From NCBI GenBank assembly GCA_937124525.1, contig CAKZLA010000420.1, positions 1 to 14,026 on the forward strand: 14,026 nt of DNA, read 5' to 3'. Every line of letters begins with the position of its first letter. The first letter of the stretch is position 1. Of the stretch, positions 1 through 6,368 are shown in pieces. Source of the stretch: an uncultured Desulfobacterium sp. (GTDB taxonomy: Bacteria > Desulfobacterota > Desulfobacteria > Desulfobacterales > Desulfobacteraceae). The notes beneath the pieces are model-generated. The model was not told the origin of the DNA and made no database searches. It saw nothing but the letters and a program-made list of their open reading frames with translations. Made by a program: the position numbers and the translations under genes.

Positions 1-65
1 GGCTCTTGCTCCAATTAAGTCTAAACTAAAAAATGAAAAACACTTGAATTTATTTAGGTTATTAC

Positions 66-311
66 CCGCACAGCTCGAAAATTTTTGTCGGAGAGCTTGT
101 TGCTCTTGTCGGCGGGAATGGACATTCCGCAGGCAGAAAGCCAAAGAAAATCGGAAGAACCCTTCAGCCGAGAATCCTCAAGCCTGTTTCACTTCCGGCA
201 GGAAATAACGGGAATAGGAACAGGAACAAAACCATAATAGCTCATAAAAAAAATGAGATTAGTCCGGATCAGATCATTCCTATGGATGATAAAGATTTCA
301 GGGACTTTTAA
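66..311 (+). pseudogene. C-terminal remnant of a methyl-accepting chemotaxis protein
   Basis: One frame, closed by TAA at 309-311, reads FVGELVALVGG, then a low-complexity K/R/N-rich linker, then IIPMDDKDFRDF. A VGELVALVGG-type helix end, a flexible linker and an acidic terminus of the form IPxDDxDFxxF is the tail layout I know from chemoreceptors of Desulfobacterota. Seen: there is no start codon in this frame, and the frame is blocked by TGA at 45-47. The neighbouring frame supplies PAQLENF just upstream (about 65-85), so a one-base slip in the T run at 81-85 would restore an AQLENFVGELVALVGG-like helix. Upstream of that nothing resembles the chemoreceptor coiled coil. I infer a decayed 3' end, not a working gene. 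The family call rests on the tail motifs only. Confidence 0.45.
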
Positions 312-333
312 AATATCAAAGAATTATTTTTCG

Positions 334-390
334 AAAACTCAAGTATTCAATATTGAACACTTTGCCATACATGACGGGCCAGGTATAAGG
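334..390 (+). pseudogene. N-terminal remnant of a glycyl-radical enzyme activating enzyme
   Basis: The codons at 343-390 read VFNIEHFAIHDGPGIR. This is the signature start of glycyl-radical-enzyme activases (PflA, HpdA, CutD and BssD type), which normally continues with TTVFLKGCPLRC and the radical-SAM CxxxCxxC motif. Here the match stops after the Arg: the frame continues as YDKKRICGEAL and no radical-SAM cysteine motif follows. The remnant begins only about 20 nt after the chemoreceptor tail. It sits inside a 103-codon open frame (253-564) whose remainder matches nothing I recognise, so that frame should not be annotated as a protein. No glycyl-radical enzyme gene is in the window. I am confident in the motif and infer that it is a relic. 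Confidence 0.6.
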
Positions 391-398
391 TATGATAA

Positions 399-572
399 AA
401 AGCGCATCTGCGGCGAGGCGCTGTTTATATCAGCGAGGCAGATGTTGAAGGACTACAAAATAATGAACATAATCAGGAAGGGACAAATCAAGGGAATAAA
501 AAAAGGGCACATCCCCATTTTCACGGTTTTAATAAAATTTATTTGGGGGGATTTGAGAGAGTGAAGCCGTAA
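399..572 (+). pseudogene. Possible C-terminal remnant of an unrecognised protein
   Basis: A different frame from the activase remnant is open from just after a TAA (396-398) to a TAA at 570-572, 57 residues. It contains RRGAVYISEADVEGLQ and ends HFHGFNKIYLGGFERVKP. It looks more protein-like than the overlapping frame: mixed hydrophobic and charged, with an aromatic/Gly-rich end. It has no start codon or ribosome-binding site and I cannot name a family. It could be the 3' end of a gene whose body was deleted, in keeping with the two relics before it, or chance. Confidence 0.2.
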
Positions 573-592
573 GCTTCAATTCCAATCCCCCC
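545..592 (-). terminator. Hairpin, probable terminator of the fklB/PLP-enzyme operon
   Basis: An outer stem of GGGGGGATT (545-553) pairs with AATCCCCCC (584-592). An inner stem of GAAGC (563-567) pairs with GCTTC (573-577) around a 5-nt loop. It lies 21 nt past the stop of the minus-strand PLP-enzyme gene. Read on the minus strand it is followed by an A/T-rich run with several T's (AAATAAATTTTATT). This fits an intrinsic terminator, though the T tract is interrupted. It could work in both directions. Confidence 0.5.
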
Positions 593-613
593 GATATCGA
601 TTTTAAGTCTGTT

Positions 614-1819
614 TTAGTCTAAAATTCGACCCAGATCTTTAATTAAATCATCGGCATCTTCAAGTCCGACGGAAAAGCGAAACAAGCCTTCGCTGCCAGC
701 AGTTGCTTCGTATTTTTCACGCTCTCTACCCTCAAGTCGGTAGGAGGACTCAATTAGATCTTCAGTTTCCATAAGGTAGATGAGACTGCGGTGATGCCCC
801 AGGGAAACCGCGTAGTGAATCACCTCAAGTTCCTTCATCATTCGTGCGGCATGCTCGCGGGGCTGGTCCGTCACAAAGCTGATCATGCCGGAGAAATTTT
901 TCATCTGTTTTTTGGCCAAATCGTGTTGAGGGTGGGAGGCCAATCCCGGATAGATCACCCGGACCACCCGCGGATGATTTTCAAGATATTGAGCCAGTTT
1001 CAGGGCATTTTCCTCATGGGCCTTCATTCTCAAGGGCAGTGTGGCCATGCCCCGCATGATCAACCATGCATTAAACGGGCTGATGATGCCGCCGTAGTGG
1101 ATCAACCCTTCACCTCGCAGCGGCCCGATCAGCTCCCGACGTCCGGCCACAGAGCCTCCTACGGCATCTCCATGACCGCCGACGTATTTGGTCAAGGAAT
1201 GGAGTACCAGATCTGCTCCAAGATCAAGGGGGGTTGTGGCAATGGGAGAGGCAAAGGTTGAATCAACCACCAAAATGGCATCTTGCCCATGGGCCATCTC
1301 TGCAACGGCGGCAATGTCGGTAATGCGCAGAAGTGGATTGGAAGGAGTTTCCGTCCAGATCATTTTGGTGTTGGGCTGAATGGCCGCCTCAATGTCCTCC
1401 AGGGAGCTGGTATCCACCGGCGTTGCTTCAATGCCGAACCGAGGCAGTGTATTCCGGATGATTTCAGCGGTGCCGGGATAGTTGGTGTTGGATGCCACCA
1501 CATGGTCACCCTGACTCAAAAGGCTAAACAAAATAGCCGTGGAAGCTGCCATACCCGATGCAAAGGCCACGCATGATTCTGCATTTTCCAGGACAGCCAG
1601 TTTTTCTTCCAGCTGGGCAATGGTGGGGTTGCCCCAGCGGGTATAAATCATGGGCGCGTCTGGCTGTAGATTGTTGGCGGAAAAACTGGCCGGTTTGTCT
1701 ACAACAAAGGTGGAGGACATACAGATGTGGGGTGATGAAGCACTATTTTGTTTTTCCGGGGATTCCCCGGCATGGATGGCTTTGGTCTGCTGCCCTTTGG
1801 TATTGATGTCGATGTTCAT
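614..1819 (-). CDS. Cys/Met metabolism PLP-dependent enzyme (cystathionine gamma-synthase / gamma-lyase / methionine gamma-lyase family)
   Basis: 401 residues, the normal length for this cytoplasmic fold-type I family, which makes or breaks C-gamma-S or C-beta-S bonds in cystathionine, homocysteine or methionine. Visible family marks: YTRWGNPT (59-66, the Tyr/Arg that reach the cofactor phosphate of the neighbouring subunit), FASGMAA (86-92), NYPGT (113-117) carrying the cofactor-stacking Tyr, D186 in VVDSTFASP for the pyridine nitrogen, and SLTKYVGGHGDAVGG (208-222) with K211 as the PLP Schiff-base lysine. The C-terminal domain ends with RFSVGLEDADDLIKDL. The Tyr is followed by Pro-Gly-Thr rather than the Cys of typical methionine gamma-lyases, so that activity is less likely, but substrate cannot be fixed from sequence. 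Start chosen for AGGGAG 6 nt upstream. It follows the fklB-like gene by 9 nt, so the two are probably cotranscribed. Confidence 0.9.
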   Translation of the reverse strand: MNIDINTKGQQTKAIHAGESPEKQNSASSPHICMSSTFVVDKPASFSANNLQPDAPMIYTRWGNPTIAQLEEKLAVLENAESCVAFASGMAASTAILFSLLSQGDHVVASNTNYPGTAEIIRNTLPRFGIEATPVDTSSLEDIEAAIQPNTKMIWTETPSNPLLRITDIAAVAEMAHGQDAILVVDSTFASPIATTPLDLGADLVLHSLTKYVGGHGDAVGGSVAGRRELIGPLRGEGLIHYGGIISPFNAWLIMRGMATLPLRMKAHEENALKLAQYLENHPRVVRVIYPGLASHPQHDLAKKQMKNFSGMISFVTDQPREHAARMMKELEVIHYAVSLGHHRSLIYLMETEDLIESSYRLEGREREKYEATAGSEGLFRFSVGLEDADDLIKDLGRILD

Positions 1820-1828
1820 TTACTCTCC

Positions 1829-2440
1829 CTATTTTATTGCAATCAATTCAACCCTGAAAATCAATGTAGAATAGGGCTCAATGGCACCACTGCCGGTTGC
1901 ACCGTAGGCAAGTTCAGCGGGAATATACAGCTCATATTCTGACCCCTCCGCCATAAGCTGAAGCGCTTCTGTCCAGCCTTTGATTACGCCATTCAACGAA
2001 AACGTTGCTGTTTTTCCACGTTTGTATGAGCTGTCAAAGGTTTTACCATCGAGGGTTTTGCCTTCATAATGGGTTTCAACGGTGTCTGTAACAGCGGGTT
2101 TCTTTCCGCTTCCTTCAGTGATTACTTTGTACTGAAGTCCGCTTTCAGTAACCTTAACACCCTCTTTTTTACTGTTCTCCGTAAGAAACTTTTCCCCGGT
2201 TTCAGTATTTTTATTTCCCGCGTTCATCTGCTCTGCCTGCTTTTTATCCTGCATAGCTCTTTGAAAATTCTGCATAATGTGTTGCATTTCACCGACAGGC
2301 ATTTTAGGTTCTTCACCGTTAAACGCTGCAATAAATGAATCCGCAAAAATGTTAGAATCAATTTCAAGACCCTGCCTTTTAAAATCCCCACCTACGCTTT
2401 GTCCAAGGACATAACTTACTTTATCTAATTCAACTTTCAT
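1829..2440 (-). CDS. FKBP-type peptidyl-prolyl cis-trans isomerase, FklB/Mip-like
   Basis: 203 residues. Residues 1-85 match the helical dimerisation domain (FKBP_N) of FklB/FkpA/Mip proteins, with VSYVLGQSVGGDF near the start and a charged linker KFLTENSKKEGVKVTESGLQ. Residues 97-203 are the FKBP catalytic domain: Y125 in THYEG, F135-D136 in GKTFDSS, GVIKGW (151-156), the IPAELAYG segment (173-180) and the final strand TLIFRVELI. Active-site aromatics are conserved, so isomerase activity is expected. There is no signal peptide or lipobox, which points to the cytoplasmic FklB type rather than periplasmic FkpA. AAGGA precedes the ATG. It is the first gene of a pair with the PLP enzyme 9 nt downstream. 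No functional link between the two is evident. Confidence 0.9.
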   Translation of the reverse strand: MKVELDKVSYVLGQSVGGDFKRQGLEIDSNIFADSFIAAFNGEEPKMPVGEMQHIMQNFQRAMQDKKQAEQMNAGNKNTETGEKFLTENSKKEGVKVTESGLQYKVITEGSGKKPAVTDTVETHYEGKTLDGKTFDSSYKRGKTATFSLNGVIKGWTEALQLMAEGSEYELYIPAELAYGATGSGAIEPYSTLIFRVELIAIK

Positions 2441-2481
2441 TTTAATTCCTTTTATGCATTGAATATTTTATGAAATTCGAT

Positions 2482-2487
2482 ATTATA
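2482..2487 (-). promoter_or_regulatory. Candidate -10 box for the fklB-like gene
   Basis: Read on the minus strand this is a perfect TATAAT in the context GTGTATAATATCG, about 40 nt upstream of the ATG. The -35 region is weak: TTGATG occurs, but 20 nt away. The surrounding DNA is very AT-rich, so a chance match is possible. Confidence 0.4.
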
Positions 2488-2567
2488 CACAAAAGATATC
2501 TACATTGCATCAATAAAAAACGGGATCAATCATGAGATCGGCCACAAGGTGCCCCAAAATGATTCAG

Positions 2568-3089
2568 TTACTCTCCATTCGAATTTTTTTCTAAAAGCAT
2601 TTCATTAAATTTTTGCTCCAGAAAATTATAATACTGGATACCGAACTCCAAAGTTTTCATTTTCCAAGGCTCTATTTCGCGGGAAGAGAATCGTTCTTTG
2701 ATGGCCTGCAGTGTTTGAACATGTTCACTGAGATCACCGACATATCCTCTCAATTGAGTCGTTATTTTTTCATCTTCAAGATGATCAAAAAAGAAAATCT
2801 TTAGCAGTGCCTCATCCCGGATGCGTCCTACGTCGGGCTTAATCTCCAGCCAATCCAGAAACCTCTTTTGCCCCTCATCCGTAAGGGTGTACAACTTGTT
2901 GAGCTTTCCTTTTTTGATTTCCTGGCTGACTCGAACACAGCCTTCCTTTTCTAATTTTTTGAATTTAGGATAAATGCTGCTGAATCCAGTGTTAAAAAAA
3001 TAGTGGGTGCTGTTCTCCATATATTTTTTAATCTCATATCCTGTCTTCTCTCCATCCATGAGAAATCCCATCAGCATCATTTCAATCAT
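2568..3089 (-). CDS. PadR-family transcriptional regulator
   Basis: 173 residues. The N-terminal winged helix-turn-helix (about 1-82) shows the PadR pattern: MGFLMDGEKTGYEIKKYM, then the recognition helix SSIYPKFKKLEKEGCV (37-52) and the wing KLNKLYTLTDEGQKRFLDWL. Residues about 90-165 form the helical C-terminal domain (Vir_act_alpha_C type) used for dimerisation. PadR proteins are usually repressors released by small aromatic or hydrophobic ligands and often control neighbouring genes. GAGG lies 5 nt before the chosen ATG, with no better start. It is downstream of, and on the same strand as, the ferredoxin-like gene, with 155 nt between them. A perfect palindrome ahead of that gene is a plausible target. 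Confidence 0.85.
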   Translation of the reverse strand: MIEMMLMGFLMDGEKTGYEIKKYMENSTHYFFNTGFSSIYPKFKKLEKEGCVRVSQEIKKGKLNKLYTLTDEGQKRFLDWLEIKPDVGRIRDEALLKIFFFDHLEDEKITTQLRGYVGDLSEHVQTLQAIKERFSSREIEPWKMKTLEFGIQYYNFLEQKFNEMLLEKNSNGE

Positions 3090-3119
3090 ATCAACCTCAA
3101 AATTTAAATTTTCCCATCA

Positions 3120-3244
3120 CACATCTCTGGCAGGGGCAGTAGAAACCTTGGGGATACCTTATGCCGTCCCGGAAGGCAACTTACCGTTAGCTCCCATTCG
3201 GCCGGATGGACCTTCAGATTCCAGGCGGGTGGCAAAAGGCAGTT
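3120..3244 (-). other. GC-richer spacer of unknown role between the ferredoxin-like and padR genes
   Basis: This 125-nt stretch is clearly richer in G+C than the padR start region beside it. It carries a near-palindrome CATTCGGCCGGATG (one mismatch) and several short GGCA/TGCC pairs. It is open in two shadow frames but has no ribosome-binding site and no recognisable product. It could be a structured 5' leader of the padR transcript, a read-through 3' end of the ferredoxin-like gene, or an old insertion. I do not recognise any riboswitch consensus. Confidence 0.2.
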
Positions 3245-4327
3245 TTATTGTTGCATCTTGAGGGGAATTAAAGAGGTTCCCCTTCTCTCTGCGGTCATGG
3301 CCATGAGCTCTTGTCCAGTAGCCGGAGGCGGCACCTGGAGTTCTTTGGGCTTCTCTTCCAATTGAATTGCTTCCACAGGACAGGTGGTGACACAGAGGCC
3401 GCACCCAATGCACCTTGCAGCATGGATCTTTGCGATATCCTCGATCTCAATGGCGTTCATCTGGCATCGATCTAAACAGGTTTCACATCCGGTGCACTCT
3501 TCCGGGTCGATTACAGCCCAGTAGCGATTATGGACCAGTTCGCCAGGGTTGGGCAGAAGATTCAGGGATCTGAGTACGCCGCAGCAGTCTCCGCAGCAGT
3601 TGCACATGCCCCCAGGATTCACCATGTTGGCCGGTTGATTTACCAGTCCGGCTTCCTCGCATTGATCCAGGATCTGACAGGCCTCTCCACTGGTGATATA
3701 CCGGCCCATTTTGTTTTCAACGTAATACTCTGCGTGGGATCCGAACATCAGACAAACTTCCTTTGGTTTATCACATCCCTTGTCGAGAAGCGTCTGCTGG
3801 GTCCGGCAAATGCAGTTTGCCACTGCGATCTTATCTTTTCCGTTGACAATGCTCTTGGCATCCTCGTAGGCAGCCACCCGATGGACAACATCCACGGATT
3901 TTCCCACTGGAATGGTTCTCAGTGGCGGTATATTATTACCCATCCCTGCGAGAAACCCTTCCTCCATGTAGGTGTTGGTCAACCCAGCCAGTTCTTTGTC
4001 CATGCGCCCGAGCTGAAACTCGTATGAGCCGATGACAAAAGGAATCGCAGAATACCGTTTCTTACCGTTCTTGACATGGCGAAAGAGCAGCCCCCTCTTT
4101 GCCATACTTTCCAGCTTTACAGCCATCTCTTCCGGTGATCGATCCGTCCTTGCAGAAAAATCGTCAGAGCCCTCCAGGAGCATGGAAAGATCCAGGTAGA
4201 TTTCTGCATCTTCTTCGGTGAAGAGCTTTTCAAGAATTTTTAATTCCACCCCGGATTCGGTGTTCGGAAAACCTGTTGAATACTGATCCATCTGCTCACG
4301 AAGTTGATGATATATTCTATCTGCCAT
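3245..4327 (-). CDS. Winged-helix-like plus multi-4Fe-4S ferredoxin-type protein
   Basis: 360 residues, cytoplasmic, no signal peptide. The N-terminal ~100 residues look like a helical, winged-helix-like region (LEKLFTEEDAEIYLDLSMLLEG, then EEMAVKLESMAKRGLLF). A middle section has C172/C174 (NCICR), C185, C192 and a dense group CNCCGDCC at 242-249. The C-terminus carries two classical 4Fe-4S motifs, CTGCETCLDRCQ (278-289) and CIGCGLCVTTCPVEA (306-320). This matches a family of ferredoxin-like proteins common in sulfate reducers and methanogens that I know only by architecture. Electron transfer is likely, the partner is unknown. A strong AAGGAG lies 6 nt before the ATG. It stands alone on its transcript or with padR downstream. 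A palindromic site lies about 130 nt upstream. The final ~30 residues are a Pro/Met-rich tail. Confidence 0.8.
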   Translation of the reverse strand: MADRIYHQLREQMDQYSTGFPNTESGVELKILEKLFTEEDAEIYLDLSMLLEGSDDFSARTDRSPEEMAVKLESMAKRGLLFRHVKNGKKRYSAIPFVIGSYEFQLGRMDKELAGLTNTYMEEGFLAGMGNNIPPLRTIPVGKSVDVVHRVAAYEDAKSIVNGKDKIAVANCICRTQQTLLDKGCDKPKEVCLMFGSHAEYYVENKMGRYITSGEACQILDQCEEAGLVNQPANMVNPGGMCNCCGDCCGVLRSLNLLPNPGELVHNRYWAVIDPEECTGCETCLDRCQMNAIEIEDIAKIHAARCIGCGLCVTTCPVEAIQLEEKPKELQVPPPATGQELMAMTAERRGTSLIPLKMQQ

Positions 4328-4457
4328 GTTTTCTCCTTAATCAATTTGATTCTTATGTGAATAAACAAAAACGGCATTTCGTTTTTTGTGCACAACCACT
4401 GATGATAAATTAGGCAATGGTAATTAACATTTTTTGTGCTATCAAAATCACATTGGT

Positions 4458-4478
4458 CATATATCAATATGATATATG
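4458..4478. promoter_or_regulatory. Perfect palindrome, candidate PadR operator
   Basis: Arms CATATATCA (4458-4466) and TGATATATG (4470-4478) are exact inverted repeats around ATA. On the minus strand the second half of the site contains TTGATA, a good -35. A weak -10 (TGATAG) follows after 17 nt, directed at the ferredoxin-like gene. PadR family members bind AT-rich dyads, and a padR gene lies just downstream of the target gene. Operator function is inferred; the dyad itself is plain. Confidence 0.4.
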
Positions 4479-4826
4479 TCTATCTGCCTATACCCACCCT
4501 TACCCCTTATGTCAATCTTTTTATACTCAATTCCCTGCTTCTTGCTGTTTCTACACTGAATTTTTAGGATATTGGTCTCCATGAAACTGACTTTTCTAAA
4601 AGTCGATTCATATACGCCGTTAACCATTATATCCCCTTAATTCCAATAAGGGACTTCTCCAAAAATAGACTACCACCATGTCCAGTTTAATATGTTGATA
4701 TTGCATTATAAAAAACTCAATAAAATCAAACACTTAACATAGATTGATATAATAACCAATGCATTAGCACCTTGAAGGCGCTAAGTTAATAATATTCTGG
4801 GCTTGGTCCATCGGCCACTCTGGGCT
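4479..4826. other. AT-rich gene-free stretch with two small hairpins
   Basis: I see no supportable gene here on either strand. It holds a 16-bp perfect palindrome GACTTTTCTAAAAGTC (4589-4604) and a small stem CCCTTA/TAAGGG around a 7-nt loop (4634-4652). Neither is followed by a clear T tract in the direction of a gene end. The 3' part (from about 4799, GGGCTTGG) merges into the flank of the dispersed repeat at 4827-4852. Confidence 0.4.
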
Positions 4827-4852
4827 GGTGTCAGGCTTGCGTTATTGACACT
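4827..4852 (+). repeat. Solo copy of the dispersed repeat found as an inverted pair at 12352-12463
   Basis: GGTGTCAGGCTTGCGTTATTGACACT matches the left arm at 12352-12377 (GGGGTCAGATTTGCGTTGTTGACACT written in two parts: GGGGTCAGATTTGCGTT then GTTGACACT) with four differences. Similarity continues upstream: GGGCTTGG..CGGCCAC..TGGG at 4799-4824 against GGGCTTGA..CGGCCAC..TGGG at 12320-12350. It ends at the stop codon of the NACHT fragment. Confidence 0.6.
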
Positions 4853-4992
4853 CAGGCATTTCCTTCAGCCTCATTGAAATATTTATACCGCAACCGGGCC
4901 ACATGGGCATACCACTTATCGATAAATCGCCGCATCTGCCCCTCAGAGAAAGGGGCCAGCACGGCTTCGTACAGGCCGGGGATGCGCCACTC
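4852..4992 (-). pseudogene. Fragment of a NACHT-type STAND NTPase
   Basis: A 46-codon frame between TAG (4993-4995) and TGA (4852-4854) reads, after a short lead, VLAPFSEGQMRRFIDKWYAH followed by VARLRYKYFNEAEGNA. The pattern L-x-P-F-S-x-x-Q-M-x-x-F-I-x-x-W-Y is typical of the region after the nucleotide-binding core of NACHT-domain NTPases, many of which act in antiphage or signalling systems. Walker A and B, sensor and effector parts are all absent, so this is a relic. Its 3' edge coincides with the dispersed repeat copy. Its upstream edge is 26 nt past the stop of the QueG-like gene. Repeat-associated deletion is inferred. The overlapping 60-codon frame with an ATG (4842-5024) is a shadow. 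Confidence 0.5.
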
Positions 4993-5020
4993 CTATTGTT
5001 GATAGGCATAATTTGAAGCT

Positions 5021-5815
5021 TCATCCTTTCACCCCCGGTACCTTGAGGCTACACGGTAACAGCACTTGGCATTTTCCGCAGACATCGGTGGTATCTTCAA
5101 GACCTTTAAATGCGTCAATTTCAATGTGATTGGACCTAAGCCTGTGCCAGCATCGTTGTCGGTCAATACCGGCTTCTGACACCGCTCCCACGGGACAGCG
5201 ATCCACGCACACAAGGCATTTCTTACCATTTTTGTGAAGGCACAGTTCTTTTTCACTGACCAGGGGGCTGTCCCCCAGATCGGCGTCGGTGACAAAGCTG
5301 CCCAGACGTCCGGCACACCCCGATGGGGTGATAAACTGGGCATTGACCCCAAAGCGTCCCAGATTTGCAATGTATCCCAGATGTTTATGGGACCACCGGG
5401 AGAGCAGGGTGTTATGATCAAAATTGTGGGTTGCCGGGACCAATGCCGCCTGGTATCCCATTTTGTCCAGATATTGATGAAATTCTTGACACAGGGAGTT
5501 GATGAGGCGGTTGGTGGATTCATAGGCCAGGCCCCAATTCAGGCAGGGCCTTTCGCCTTTGTGATTTTCAATTACCAGATCTTTAACAAAAGGAATAAAG
5601 AAGACCACTACTGATTTTGCATGGGGCAGTAAATCTGTGGGTAACAGATGATTGTCTGCAGCAATGCGGGGTAAAATGTCAAACCGTTTATCTGTCCGGG
5701 CCGTCACCATAAGGGGGGTACGCCATATATTTTGTTCTCCCGTGGTTTCCGGGTAGTGGCTGACATAGGCTTCAAGCCGGTTTCTGAGGTGCTCCGGGGT
5801 CACTGGCTGGCTCAT
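5021..5815 (-). CDS. QueG-like 4Fe-4S protein (epoxyqueuosine reductase-like family)
   Basis: 264 residues from the chosen ATG. An upstream in-frame ATG at 5863 would add 16 residues, but it has no Shine-Dalgarno, whereas AAGGAG lies 7 nt before the chosen one. The middle region IANLGRFGVNAQFITPSGCAGRLGSFVTDADL (149-180, quoted in part: GCAGRLGSFVTDADL) is characteristic of QueG-like/reductive-dehalogenase-like proteins. The C-terminus has C192, C200-x2-C203-x3-C207-P, C222, and C246-x2-C249-x5-C255, enough for two 4Fe-4S clusters. True QueG is about 350-380 residues with HEAT-like repeats at the end; these are missing here, so tRNA epoxyqueuosine reduction is not assured. Short relatives of this kind are common in anaerobes with unknown substrates. 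It is a single gene beside remnants. Confidence 0.75.
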   Translation of the reverse strand: MSQPVTPEHLRNRLEAYVSHYPETTGEQNIWRTPLMVTARTDKRFDILPRIAADNHLLPTDLLPHAKSVVVFFIPFVKDLVIENHKGERPCLNWGLAYESTNRLINSLCQEFHQYLDKMGYQAALVPATHNFDHNTLLSRWSHKHLGYIANLGRFGVNAQFITPSGCAGRLGSFVTDADLGDSPLVSEKELCLHKNGKKCLVCVDRCPVGAVSEAGIDRQRCWHRLRSNHIEIDAFKGLEDTTDVCGKCQVLLPCSLKVPGVKG

Positions 5816-6145
5816 GTTTTTCTCCTTAACAAGTTTTTTTAAATGATTATCCCATGGGGGCATGATATCATTACTTTTATTGTTTCAAAAGAGAGAATGG
5901 ACCTGTATATATAATTATGGGCTTGATTGCAAGACCGGCCAATTGGGGGATGGGTTGCCCCAAGACCAAAGTATCTGGAGGAAGTCATGTTCGGGTAATC
6001 TCTGACCCGTTCCGAAATATAGGCACTCCATAATAACTCCATACGTTGGCCCTGTGGTTCAGATAAAACCATGTTGCGGGGGGACATTTTTTCTGATAAA
6101 GTTCAGTTCAGTTCTGAAAATTGATTTTTTCGGGATAGATCTGAT
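5816..6145. other. Gene-free stretch upstream of the QueG-like gene
   Basis: No supportable gene. An 82-codon minus frame (5839-6087) has no ribosome-binding site and no recognised motif, although its first part (QGQRMELLWSAYISERVRD) looks faintly protein-like and might be another relic. A weak echo of the dispersed-repeat flank occurs at 5920-5963 (GGGCTTGAT, then ACCGGCCA, then TGGGG) compared with 12320-12350. A promoter for the QueG-like gene should lie here, but I see no convincing boxes. Confidence 0.35.
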
Positions 6146-6180
6146 ATCAATTATCAATTATCAATTATCAATTATCAATT
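6146..6180 (+). repeat. Tandem repeat, five perfect 7-bp units
   Basis: ATCAATT is repeated exactly five times without interruption, 35 bp in all. The 7-bp unit is not a codon multiple and the tract is intergenic, about 190 nt before the MFS gene. Such tracts change copy number by slippage. Whether it affects expression is unknown. Confidence 0.85.
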
Positions 6181-6197
6181 CTAAGGTAACTATTTTT

Positions 6198-6329
6198 TTA
6201 TGACAGTTCAAACCATAAGAATCGTTTCTCCACCACCTGCCCTTTAATCTTTTCTTTCAGGTGTTCATAAGGATATATACGGCCCCCGCAGACATTTAGG
6301 CTGCGCCACAGGACTGGTACGTCCTTAAA
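6198..6329 (-). pseudogene. Possible C-terminal fragment of an unrecognised protein
   Basis: A 43-codon minus-strand frame, closed by TAA (6198-6200) and opened after a TGA, reads FKDVPVLWRSLNVCGGR, then IYPYEHLKEKIKGQVVEKR and FLWFELS. It has the residue balance of a real protein end, but there is no start codon or ribosome-binding site and the upstream DNA is not coding. I cannot name the family. It may be one more gene relic in a region that already has several. Confidence 0.25.
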
Positions 6330-6368
6330 TCAAGCTTACAATTTATTTTTTAATTGTGGAGAACTCTT

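Noticed and set aside
253..564. 103-codon plus-strand frame as an intact gene
   Set aside because: Only 16 residues match a known family; the rest is unrelated, and there is no ribosome-binding site. Treated as a relic instead.
4842..5024. 60-codon minus-strand frame with an ATG
   Set aside because: It is the wrong frame of the NACHT fragment; the neighbouring frame carries the recognisable motif.
5920..5963. Fourth copy of the dispersed repeat
   Set aside because: Only short blocks match the flank (GGGCTTGAT, ACCGGCCA, TGGGG) and the diagnostic GGGGTCAG...TTGCGTT arm is missing, so I do not count it.
5839..6087. 82-codon minus-strand frame upstream of the QueG-like gene
   Set aside because: No Shine-Dalgarno, no recognised motif, poor composition in its second half, and it overlaps the extended 5' end of the QueG-like frame.
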